Source: Chromera velia (taxonomy: Eukaryota; Sar; Chromeraceae). From it: DNA of 45,000 nt. Below the pieces are notes generated by a model. That model saw only the letters and a program-made list of their open reading frames with translations. It searched no databases and was not told where the DNA came from. Both the position numbers and the translations under genes were made by a program. Positions 10,874-20,751 of this stretch are shown piece after piece. Within the stretch, counting starts at the first letter, position 1; each line of letters opens with the position of its first letter. The stretch spans positions 1 through 45,000 of the forward strand of contig JAHBMJ010000001.1 of NCBI GenBank assembly GCA_018398765.1, written 5' to 3'.

Positions 10874-10888
10874 GGGGGGGGGAGAGGG
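10874..10888 (+). other. Polypurine tract
   Basis: A G-rich purine run sits 2 bp before the 3' LTR, the expected place of the plus-strand primer of an LTR retrotransposon. Confidence 0.75.
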
Positions 10889-10890
10889 CA

Positions 10891-11210
10891 CGTTACGTTG
10901 TGGCTTGTACAGTGACTTGATCACCCGCCAAACTTGCTAGAACTGGGATTGGGAAACTAACTTTGTAATACTAAGCCCGGCCGGCATTAATTAAGTGCAC
11001 TAAGAGAATTAAGTGACAGACTGATAATACAGAGAAAGAAATAATAGACTTACAATACAGAAATAAATAGAAGTATGCCGTGCAGTCTTCGTCCACCTGT
11101 ATCGCTTGAATAGAGTCCTTAGAAGTGAACTCTGACTGACAGACTTAAGGAGGTAAGGTATGATAAGTCTCCAACTAGACTACGTTCTTAGTTTAGGAAG
11201 AAATCTGACG
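10891..11210 (+). repeat. 3' LTR
   Basis: It is the same length as the 5' LTR and starts and ends at the same bases. It is followed by the GTTTC target duplication at 11211-11215. Confidence 0.95.
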
Positions 11211-11224
11211 GTTTCTAGTAATGT

Positions 11225-11329
11225 TTTAAAGAAAGAAATAAAAAAAAAAAAGAAAGAAAGAAAGAAAAAAAGAAATTAGGAAAGAAAGAAAGAAAGAAAG
11301 AAAGACAGAAAGAAAACAAAAAAAAAAAA

Positions 11330-11361
<32 letters not shown>

Positions 11362-11475
11362 AAAAAAGAAAGAAAGAAAGAAAGAAAGAAAGAAAAAAAG
11401 AAAGAAAGAAAGAAAAAAATAAAAGAAAGAAAGAAAGAAAGAAAGAAAAAAAAAAGAAAGAAAGAAAGAAAGAAA
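11225..11475. repeat. GAAA microsatellite
   Basis: An impure GAAA run with A-rich interruptions. The Phe/Leu/Ser ORF on the minus strand is an artefact of the repeat. Confidence 0.95.
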
Positions 11476-11545
11476 GGTTCACCTCAGTTTTTGCTGTTTA
11501 GAACTTCCTAGAAAACTTCACAGTGTGTAGCCTAGGCTTGATAAA
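11476..11545 (+). repeat. Copy 1 of a module that follows GAAA repeats
   Basis: About 66 bp, from TTCACCTCAGTTTTTGCTG to AGCCTAGGCTTGATA. It recurs at 13129-13195, also directly after a GAAA run. The pair brackets the LINE fragment, so the repeat-plus-module was either duplicated or is part of a dispersed element. Confidence 0.85.
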
Positions 11546-11849
11546 ATATGATAATATAGCCTAGGCTTAATGGATAATATAAATATAATATAATATGATA
11601 TAACATCTACATAAATTCACCTCATGTTTGTCTTTTTTTCTTTGTTTGAAGACAGAGCAGGTAGAAAGGTTGGCTTGACAATGAAAATAGACAGAGAGAG
11701 AATAGGGAGAGCCTCTTTTTGCTATACGAGAGTGGCGCCGCGATCGGAACACAGAAGGAGAGCAGCATGCAGGGTGGGAGACAGGGCTGTGGCTGCGACT
11801 TAGGGAAAAATTCTGGTAAGGGGGGGAGAGAAGGTGCCGTTACAGAAAA

Positions 11850-12620
11850 GGACGTGCCAGTTCTGTTGAGGGTGGTTGGGAATCGAGGTGGTGGAAGATG
11901 AAATCCATCTGATGACAGAATGTCCTGTTTTTGACAGAGAGAGAGCAGAGATATTCAGGAAGATAGAAGAGAAATGGGACAGCAAGATGGAAGAAAGAGC
12001 CAGAAAGGCAGCCACAAAAAGAGAAAGGCTCAATAGAGAAGAGAGAAAAAGAAACAACTCAACGCTTTTCTGCTTTCTGTTGAATGAATGTCATGCTAGA
12101 GTGGATGAGTTTTGGGGATGGGCGTCATTCAAACGGAGGGTGTTTGAGGAGTGTCCAGGATGGTACGGACATATAGAGGGAGACGCTTTGGCGGCCAGAC
12201 ATGCAAAAATCACCGGAAGGCAGCGGGCGATCGAGAGACTATAATAAAAGAATATGGGGAAACAATTGATAACTTAGAGACGACCGAAGGAGCGTTAGGG
12301 TGGGGAAGGAGGGAGCTGCAGAAGAAGATTGATAAAGCAAACAAGAAGAGCGAGGAAACCTAAATCACATACCGTTTCAGATCGATTTTCAGGCTAGAAA
12401 GCCAACAAGGATCCAGAGTCGTAGCTCGAACAACGAACAATCATGCAGCAGCGGCCAGGGCAACAGACTCTGACGGGCCCCGAGGGTGGGGTTTGATACC
12501 TCAGCTTAGGCTGGGGAACGCTCTGCCCTGCTAGCTCTGGCAATAGATAGACATAGTGGGAAGGCCCTACGGTGGAATATATCAATCAATCAATCAAAAA
12601 AAAAAATTAATCAATCAATT
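11850..12620 (+). mobile_element. 5'-truncated LINE, zinc-knuckle end of the RT protein and 3' tail
   Basis: The frame at 11855-12244 reads C-x2-C, a TGA, then VEDEIHLMTECPVF. This is the CxxC...HxxxxC signature found after the reverse transcriptase domain of non-LTR retrotransposons. It continues as a charged helical tail (RAEIFRKIEEKW...RKAATKRERL) to a stop at 12242-12244. The TGA at 11867 fits a C-to-T change in CGA. The 3' part ends in an ATCA/TCAA microsatellite with an A-run (12582-12618), a common LINE tail. The RT domain itself is missing. The clade is not identified. Confidence 0.65.
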
Positions 12621-12864
12621 TATCTGAACAGAGCAACTTGTCTCTAAAGCCTTATAAAAAACCGTCTCAAAAAACAACAACCAAAGAGATGCGTTATCAT
12701 CAGATTTTGCAGGACCGATCATAGGACGGATCTTCATTCTCTCACTCATCTCCGGCCTTCAACCCAATCTTCATCCTCTCATATTACATTAAGTTTATAT
12801 TATATTATATTACATTATATTATATTAGCGTTCTATTTGAAATATAATATATATTGAATCCGAG

Positions 12865-12945
12865 CCTAGAGAAAGAAAGAAAGAAAGAAAGATTCTGAAA
12901 GAAAGAAAGAAAGAAAAAGAAAGAAAGAAAGAAAAAGAAAGAAAG

Positions 12946-12980
<35 letters not shown>

Positions 12981-13033
12981 AAAAAAAAAAAAAAGAAACT
13001 AGGATAAAAAGAAAGAAAAAAAAAAAGAAAGAA

Positions 13034-13069
<36 letters not shown>

Positions 13070-13127
13070 AAAAAATAAAGAAAAAAAAAAATAAAGAAAA
13101 AAATAAAAGAAAGAAAGAAAGAAAGAC
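12865..13127. repeat. GAAA microsatellite, second block
   Basis: A GAAA run like the one at 11225-11475, with A-rich interruptions, followed by the same downstream module. Confidence 0.95.
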
Positions 13128-13128
13128 A

Positions 13129-13195
13129 GGTTTACCTCAGTTTTTGCTGTTCAGAACTTCCTAGAGAACTTCACAGTGTGTAGCCTAGGCTTGAT
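13129..13195 (+). repeat. Copy 2 of the module that follows GAAA repeats
   Basis: It matches 11476-11545 with a few substitutions and ends in the same CCTAGGCTTGATA. Confidence 0.85.
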
Positions 13196-13412
13196 AGAAA
13201 CTGTGCTCCTAGCTGTGCTCTTCTAGGTGCTCTTCCAGAATCAGACCTATCAATTCAACAAAACCAAAACTACAGGGCTAACCACGGGCATAAACTTAGT
13301 ACCTTTTGTCTATGTGTTAATGATAATAAAACTTATAAAAGTTTAGGTAGGGTTACATACGGTTACATCGATGCATGAGATTTTTAAAAATTACGAAAGC
13401 CTTTATATTCGC

Positions 13413-14197
13413 TTACGCTTTTTCACAGAGCGCAACTGTGTGCTCTGCACCGCAAGCAACAGTGGCCACTTTCAAATTTTGGCTCTGCAGGGCTTCTACC
13501 AGCACCGGACGCGTCCTGCATGCATCGATTGGAGTGATTCGGTGAGAAATGCACGGAGCGTGACAATATGCAACTAGACTGGATGGAAGCGTTCATTTTC
13601 TGCACGGATGCATGAGATTAATGGTGCCTCTAATGTTCAGAAAAGTGTATGTGTTGCTCACTTTCTCGTTCTCTTTGTGCTGATGCAAGCGTGAGGTTCA
13701 AGACAAACTGGGCAAAGCCCAGCGCTTTCTTTCTGGATGCCTGTCAGCAAACATGTCCTTTTTTGTTTCCTACGAAATTGTTCCTTCGTCCATTAATTTC
13801 ATGTCGCGTGTTTACTTCTTCCCTTGCCTTCTGGCTTGGGCTTCTTGCTTGCTTGGTTGGTTGGCTTGATTTCCTGCTCACCTCGTAGGTTGCTTTCTTT
13901 CTTCCTGCCTGCTTTCCTTCCTACCTACCTGTTGGCTGCTGAGCTCTCTTCCGTGGAGGCCCTCCCCATCTGCCCGTCCCTCCCGCGACCAAAGCAAAAC
14001 AGGCGGCCATGCTCCAAAACAACCGCAGTGTGCCCGGCCCCACACGCCACACTCGTGGCCCTGCAAACGCTCGAGCGCACAGATCAAACAGACACACACA
14101 GACAGACGAGGCAATGGAGAAGGATGCAAAGACGAATTTCAAGAAAACAGGGAACAACCAATTTTCGGGCAAAGACTGTTCACGCATGCCCACAAAC

Positions 14198-14228
<31 letters not shown>

Positions 14229-15055
14229 ATTCCTCCGCTGTGCAACAGATACATGCAGACTGAGGAGAAGAGAAACGAACCCATGGACCTTCCTCCCTTC
14301 TTCCTTCCTTTCTTCCTTCCTTTTTCTTTCACAACGCGATTTTGAGCCTTCTGTCGGTGAAGGGAGGAAGGCAGGCAGGCCGAGAGACACAGACGCAGAG
14401 ACAGGGAGAGAGGGGGGGGAAGGCATGCACCGACAGGGAAGGAGACGTGTGAGCTGGCTGACTTTCCAGGAAGTACAACTTTGGAGGGCATAGAGATATC
14501 AGCCATGTCCCCATGCCCCAGTTGGCCGTCTCTTCTGCATACCCTCAGCAGCAGAGAAAGAAGATAGGGAGAAAATCGAAAACAGAGAGAGAAAGATATT
14601 CCATCGGGCTATTTCATTCCTTCAAGTCGCACTAGAGACAGGGAAGATTAATTAGAAGCAAGAGTCGAGCCTAGGCTAGATCTCGGCGATCCTTTAATCA
14701 TGAAAGATTTTGAAACACACGCACCAGATCAAACATGATGAGAAGAGGAGAGACGCCCAACGGTGCATGGGGAGACTGTCAAACTGTCTGTCCACCTCCG
14801 TGCTTGCCAGTCTGTCGAAAACGACTAAGACGATTGTAGCTTTTTGCCTGGAAGCATGAGAAAAGAGAGAGTAGATAGGCAGATCGACCGATCGATCACT
14901 TGAAGGATCCAGTGACCATCCAAGTAACCGACCTACTGACTTACTGACTCACCCAAATCCCCAGCAGAAGAGTTCTCCCTTGTCTGTCACCGCCGCTGCA
15001 TGGAAATGCCCGCATGCCACCTGCACCACTTCCCTCGTCCACCACACAGACGCGC

Positions 15056-15094
<39 letters not shown>

Positions 15095-18087
15095 GAGAGA
15101 GAGAGAGAAGAGAGACGTACACACAAAGGTCCGCTATTATGTTGCACAGACAGGGGCGAATGCTCAAAACAAGAGAAGAGAATGGCGGACAGAACGATCG
15201 AGCAAACGAAATGAGGAAAAGCAGCAACACACGAATAAGGAAGACAAACCGAAAAACACTACATCTAGACGTTCTGCACCAGCGGGCAGATCTTTTTTTC
15301 GCACTTTTTCCTGTTTCTTTACGACACAAAGACAATACACCCAGAATAATCCGGGAGACCACGCGTTTCTTTCCTTCTCTTTCGATCAAATACACAGACA
15401 TACCAGTGACAAAGAAAGACAAAAAAGAATTCAAGCAAGCAGGCAGGCAGGCAGGCAGGCAGGCCAGCGGAGGCCCCGCAAAAGAAAACGATCAGAAAAA
15501 TAAAAAGGAAAAGGGAGAAAGAAACCAACTCAAAGCCCAATCACCCCACCCACCTGTACAACCCGAGTCCCCTTGGCGCTCCCCAGGCTCCGAACTTGTT
15601 TTGCCCTCACCTGCCGCCCGCTCACCTTCCCAACCCCCAACTGCCCTGCATGCCCGCATGCATGCATAAACACGGCCTAAATATTTAATCTGTCATTCGC
15701 AGGATTCGTATTCTTCTCCTGCGATGCGAAGGGATCCAATCGAATGCTCCAATCCCCTGAAGGAGAACAAGTGAATTTCCAAGCTCTCTTTGCATTCGTC
15801 ACTTCCCCCCGTCAAAACGCAAGCGCGCGCGCGCGCACGCACACACACACACACACACACACGCAGGCACACACCGAGATGCACCCACAAAGAATCACGA
15901 CAGACGGATCGACTCACTCACCGCAGTCATCGCTTCCCCACGCCCACACGCCCCCGTCCTCGTCTAACCCAATCACGAATTCATTCCCAGACACCACGTC
16001 CACCAGCTTCCTTCCCCCAACAGCCGAGAGGTCAACCTTCACCGCGACCGGGGATTCCTCGCGGACGCCTTCAACACAAAAGACAGAGAGAGACCAGACC
16101 GTTCAACAAATTCATTCGTGAGCACTGACGACTGGCTTTGACGTACTTCAATTTTGAAAAAAAAACAAAAAAAGAACGCAAACAGACGGAAGGAGACTCC
16201 ATCGACACGAGAAAGACCAGACAAGACATGACATGACAAAGAGAGACACACGTTAACCTGTTTTCGTGTTCACCTTCACGCACAAAAACGAGAGAGTGGA
16301 GAAAGGAAGCAACAAAGGGGGGAGAAAGAAGAAAGGACGGAACAAAAAAAGAAGAGAGAAATGGTCTTGTCTACCCACCAGCCTTTCCATTGCCAAGCTG
16401 CCCTTCACTGCAGCTGCCCCAAGAATACGCCTCCCCTCCCTCTGTCACCACCACGCTGTGTCTCTTTCCGCATGCCGCACGGACGACGCGTTTGCCTTCA
16501 AGCTCTCCTCCACAAACACGTCCCACCGTCAGACCTCCTGCGTAGAAGCCCCCCCTTCTGCCCCAAATATCGAGCTTCGTTTTCTCCTTCTCGCCCCCTG
16601 TGTTCTCCTTCTTGCCCTCGGCTTCCCCCTTTGCCCTGCCACATTGGCCCTGCAGAACAGAATCTCACACACTCCCTCACACACACACACACAGACACTC
16701 CAAAGGAATTAACGAGGAACACTTTGTCGGTCTGCGTTCCGTTCACGTAGATCGATCATCACTCTTTGCCACACTTGCTCTGCAATGGGAAAAGCAGTGA
16801 GTGTCGAAACAATCACACCACCGCACTTTGCCAGGCACAGCGTCAAAACCAGACACTCAGATTTGATTTCTTTTGTTTTGGCTGAGCGGGAATGGAAACA
16901 GGTTGCATGCATGTCAGCTCCAGTCTGTCAAATTTGTGACGAAATGGCAGACTCCAGAGGGAGGCTGACGGCTACAGAGCAGCTGACATGAGCACAAGCG
17001 GGATCACGGATTCTCTGCGCGTGTCTACCGCACCCACCCACCTACAGACAGACAAGGTAAATCATTTTTTCTTTTTTTTTCAGACAGACTGTATCACGGC
17101 CCCTTTCCTTCTTCATCATTTCTTCCTTCCACTCACACAACAAACAAGAAAGGACAGCATACGGACAGACGGACACACAGATAGACTAGATGACTTTTCT
17201 TCCCCCGCTTTCTTCTGAGCGAGAGACGCAGAAACTGACGCACGCGATCGTCCCGTCCAAACGAAAAAACTTCTCCCGACTCCGTAACGACCAGCGTGTG
17301 GGCTGCAGAACAAAGAGAGAAAGCGCAAACAAATGCATAAAACTTTTTGCTTGGTTGTTGAAGGTCCCTAGAGCCATGCATCAAAGGGGTGGGATGCGGA
17401 ATTAGTTTCATTTCAAAGGCATTTGTTTTCGTCATGACATCAAGATAGGCAGAGTCAACCAAATACAGTAGACCTACCTGACAGAGAACGCAAGCTGGAA
17501 AGGGAGAAAAAAGAGAGATTGGGCAAATGCCGAAAGAGTCTGTCTGAATGAGGGCCTCTTCTTCAGTCTGCAGAACACACGAACGAACGAGTGTGAATGG
17601 ATGGAAGGGTGCGAATGCATGTACAGTCTCTCAATGACATGAATGGAGAACGGACACCTCATTTATGCCTTTGTTTTGCTCCTCATGACTTTGTTGCTCT
17701 ATGGCATGGTGTTCAACTGATTCGCTGACCTTCCCCACATGCAACGCTTTTGGCCTTCACCCCTGCTGCAGACAGAGCATCTACAGGAGTGGGCACTGCC
17801 TGAAAGTTCAACTCTCCCACGTCGTCCCCGTGACCGAGGCGGTTGTCTTCCGTCCTGCATACATGACCACTTGTTTGTTTTTGTTTTGATACAGATTTAT
17901 TTTTATTTTCTCTGTATTAATTCTGTATGAAAACAAATGCAGTGACCGAGGCGGTTGTCTTCCGTCCTGCATGCATAACCAGTTGTTTGTTAGTTTTTTT
18001 TTCTTGTGATTGAGAAATAGAAGAATACATGAAGGCGGGAGAAAAAGGATCGAGAGGAAACCGCAGCAGTGAAAAAGGGTGAGGGGT

Positions 18088-18130
<43 letters not shown>

Positions 18131-19460
18131 TCAAAGCGACGCTCGCTCTTCCCAAGATGGCAAGGCTTCCCAAACCCCTTGAGACCCGAAACTCAATTAG
18201 AAAAAATAGTACACCCAAGAGGTTTAAGTCTGTCTCTCAAGCATCTTCAAGCGAGGCAGATAAATGAGCAACGGACCTGCCCCAAGTCAGAAAAAAAAAC
18301 AGACCTGCCCCAAGTAAAAAAAAAAAAAACGACCTGCCCCAAGTAATTTAAAAAAAAACTCACCTGCCCCAAGTAAAAAAAAAAAAAAGAGACCTGCCCC
18401 AAGTAAAAAAAAAAAAACAGACCTGCCCCAAGTCACAAAAAAAAAAAAAACACAAACCTGCCCCAAGTCCACACTCTGCCGTCTGCAGTCACACACGCGC
18501 TGTGAGCCTGTCCGCAAGAGAGGGAAATCACCGTCTCTCCCTCTAGCTCGGCGATCTGGGGACAGAAAAGAAGCGTGAACACATACACCGATTCTGTTCC
18601 GTGTTCGTCTAAATACCTCCTCTGTTTGCATGAAAGTCATATTTCTGCCCTTCCTCAATCCCGGAGATCTTCAGAAGAGCAGAGAGAGAAATAAAGCAGA
18701 GATGAGGTGAAAAGAGAAAAACGCGTAAGGTGATGAGAGTTTGAAGACAAAGAAGCCGAATGAACGCAGCAAAAAATCTCTTTTTGTCCTTTACAAGAAT
18801 GAAGCATCTGAATTTTTTTTTTCAGTTCAAAATTATTCACATGAGCAGTCTCTGGCTCCTTGCTTTGCAATGACGTGCCTCTTCATTCAGAGCCACGAGT
18901 TCCACATTTTTGTCCATCCCCAATTAAGAAAGGAAAAAAAAAAAACAAGAATCAACACTTCAGCTGGAGCCGTCTCCGACGGTCCCTCCCGTCTCTTTCC
19001 TGAGCTTCAGGCATGACAGGCTCACTTTTTTTGGAAGCGGTTGGTTTGCATAGTCTCCATGCCCCAGTTGTCCCTGCAGGCAAAACGCAACAAAAAAGAG
19101 GGGGCGGTACTCAGGCGGCCTCAATTGATTTCATGTTTCAACCCAGAAGTCCCGCCCCTCATTCCCCCTCCTTGACCAAAAAAGAAACTAAAGTTCTGTC
19201 AATCTCTCCCTCCGCAGAGGTCTATCTCACAATTTCCGCATTTTTATCTTTCAGATCCCCCCCCCCCGGCCAACCTGAAGTCCGTTGCCCCATGAGAGCA
19301 GTGACGTCTCCTTCCCCTCACACCTTGCCGGGGCCCGTCTCCGTCTCGCTCCCAACGGTGTGTGTGCAAGTGCCGCAAAGGCACAAAGACCAGAAGCCGC
19401 AACACATGCACACAAGAGCGTCTGAGTACGTTCACGCGAAAGGGGCAACTCTAGCTGCCC
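13413..19460 (-). CDS. RCC1-repeat protein, 14 exons joined, 5' end unresolved
   Basis: Exons (transcription order): 19460-19275, 19073-19026, 18555-18458, 17854-17730, 17302-17244, 17041-16988, 16731-16699, 16649-16379, 16068-15922, 15645-15554, 15020-14953, 14534-14463, 14060-13929 and 13515-13413. The joins keep one frame for 495 codons. RCC1 blade motifs run on across joins: GQLGHGDYANQPLPKK, then SLSCGQAHS..DGRVWTWG; NRLGHGDD, then SVACGEAHTLVVTESGEVFS; CGKRHSVVVTEGGEAYSWG; GGVWAWGSDDCGQLGVG; VACGHFHAAAVTDKGELFCW; VACGAGHTAVVLEHGRLFCF; VACGAEHTVAL. RCC1 propellers act as GTPase exchange factors or protein-binding scaffolds, and the role here is unknown. The weakest parts are the two exons at 16.7-17.05 kb, where part of a blade is missing. 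The first exon(s) above 19460 were not found. The final TAA sits inside a perfect donor GTAAGC, so the gene may continue. Confidence 0.85.
15057..15107. repeat. CA and GA microsatellites in an RCC1 intron
   Basis: A CA run passes directly into a GA run. On the coding (minus) strand it is a TC/TG tract upstream of the acceptor of exon 15020-14953 and may serve as its pyrimidine-rich tract. Confidence 0.9.
15822..15862. repeat. GC/CA microsatellite in an RCC1 intron
   Basis: A short CG/GC alternating run followed by CA units, inside the intron between exons 16068-15922 and 15645-15554. Confidence 0.9.
17830..17990 (-). repeat. Duplicated 3' splice junction with palindromic linker (locus B)
   Basis: A segment containing the acceptor and first bases of RCC1 exon 17854-17730 occurs twice, at 17830 and 17942 (period 112). 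Both have a GCAG acceptor followed by GACGGAAGACAACCGCC on the coding strand. The linker between them has 16-bp inverted arms with one mismatch (TTTGTTTTGATACAGA and TCTGTATGAAAACAAA) and the core found at the other loci. The inner, exon-attached copy gives the phase-correct join. Confidence 0.9.
18091..18127. repeat. AC microsatellite in an RCC1 intron
   Basis: About 18 AC units inside the intron between exons 18555-18458 and 17854-17730. Confidence 0.95.
18275..18468 (-). repeat. Seven-copy array of a 5' splice junction
   Basis: On the coding strand ACTTGGGGCAGGT occurs seven times at spacings of 28-35 bp (plus-strand starts 18275, 18303, 18332, 18362, 18392, 18421 and 18456), separated by T-rich tracts. 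The first in transcription order is the real end of RCC1 exon 18555-18458 (codons for TWG, then AG before GT). The six further copies lie in the intron. Each copy, preceded by poly-T and ending CAG-GT, looks like an acceptor and a donor at once. Confidence 0.9.
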
Positions 19461-20751
19461 CTGAACAGACTTGCGCCAGTGTGAGTATACGGACGCGTGC
19501 CGCACGCCCAAGGCACGAAAAACGAACCCCATGTGATCTATCAATAAAGAATCTCAGAGATCTGAAGCTGCGGAGTGTTACAAAGGAGTCGATTCAGGTT
19601 GTTGGGTTGCCTCCTGAACGAGCCCCTTCTTTGCAAGCCCCGAAGTACTTGTCTGTTGGAGGAGACGCCAGAACCGACACGTGGAGACAAAAGAATATGA
19701 GTCTCGTGGCTGTGCCTTCTGATCCGACTGAGAGCACACGGTTCCGAAGTCTTACCCCAGCACGAAGCACCCCCCCTTCTTAGCGTAAGCCACAGCTGTA
19801 TACATGCACCGATCGAGTCGGAATTCAAGCGAACCACAACAAACCATGCACCCAAACCGTCGAATTAACCGTGGCCCACATGCACGGAGACGCGCGCGCG
19901 CAAGTCAATTAAGGCATGCAGGGGCGCATCAGGCGCGCCAATTCATGCATGTGAGATCATGTGAGCGCCAAAGTTTTCATCCATGCATGCATGCAAATCG
20001 CGCCCGCGCTCACGCGCGCGCCCGCGCGAAATCTAAAAATCTATATTATAAATTCTTGGGTTTTCAAGGTCGACGCAGGTCTGTATGCAACTTCATGAAT
20101 TGTTCTCAATTTGATCAAGGTTGAAGACCAATGTCGAGACCTGAGCGTAACAGGATCCTAGAACAACCAAAGTGCTTACTGTGAAGACCGGAAGAAAACA
20201 ACGGAGGCATCGGGAATAGAGCACTTCACTTGAAGCTGTCGGCATGCAGTCTTGACAACAGTTGTGTACATATAATTAAAGTAAATCAATGGCAAAAAAG
20301 ACCAGTCCCAGACCTGCTGTGGTCGCTGATGTCTACTTCTGAATCGGACTAAATTTCTTCAGTATCATTTACCCAGAAACGGCCCCCTTTGTTAGAACCT
20401 CCCTTCATTGGATTGGAGTGACGTCTATACACAAATCGCCTAATTCCCCTACTCGGCCGACCGTCTCGATCGATCAATTGCCTGCCGGTGAGTGCACGAG
20501 TCCTGAGCTTCTTTTTGCGATTGTGAGCCTGAGTACAATGTGAGCCTGCGTACTTGATGCAGACAGTGTCACCTGATAGAAGCCGCGTTGCATCAAAACA
20601 CGGAGGAGGAATTGGTCGGACGAGACGTTTATCATGAGCATACCGGTGTGGGTGCATGCATCACGATCAAGTCAAAGGAGGGGGCATGCATCATGGCTAA
20701 TAGCTGTCAAATGACAACGTTCACCAATGACCGAATCATGCAGGCCGTCTG
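19461..20751. promoter_or_regulatory. Intergenic region between divergent genes, TGCATGCA-rich
   Basis: This lies between the 5' part of the RCC1 gene (minus) and the ATG of the giant-protein gene (plus). It contains a CG-rich stretch with alternating GC (19890-20035) and clusters of GCATGCA (near 19915, 19945, 19981-19995, 20655 and 20686). Further 5' RCC1 exons probably lie at 19.5-19.9 kb, for example a GT-donor-ended piece near 19755-19800, but I could not fix them. No promoter element is certain. Confidence 0.4.

Larger units (their letters stand above)
5475..11210 (+). mobile_element. Complete Ty3/gypsy chromovirus retrotransposon, coding region decayed
   Basis: The element is 5736 bp with two 320-bp LTRs, a primer site, gag, protease, RT, RNase H, integrase, a C-terminal chromodomain and a polypurine tract. 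It is flanked by a 5-bp target duplication GTTTC (5470-5474 and 11211-11215). Gag and pol up to RNase H lie in one frame, so the ancestral element probably had one fused gag-pol ORF. It is broken by in-frame stops at 6333, 6786, 7026 and 7266, frameshifts near 9.15-9.2, 9.5 and 9.7 kb, and stops at 10718 and about 10754. The integrase and chromodomain order is that of chromoviruses. Confidence 0.95.

Noticed and set aside
11276-11482. 68-codon Phe/Leu/Ser ORF on the minus strand
   Set aside because: It is a translated GAAA microsatellite.
17474-17506. A 17-nt micro-exon between a CCAG and a GTAGGT in the RCC1 gene
   Set aside because: It is not needed: exon 17854-17730 joins exon 17302-17244 directly with correct phase and a continuous VACGEAHTLVV motif.
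18160-18215. Possible RCC1 exon on the minus strand (KPCHLGKSERRF)
   Set aside because: It looked RCC1-like, but its phase does not fit exon 18555-18458, whereas exon 17854-17730 joins exactly and supplies the same part of the blade.
19013-19783. 256-codon plus-strand ORF
   Set aside because: It is antisense to phase-matched RCC1 exons (19460-19275 and 19073-19026), and its product is an unstructured mixture without family features.
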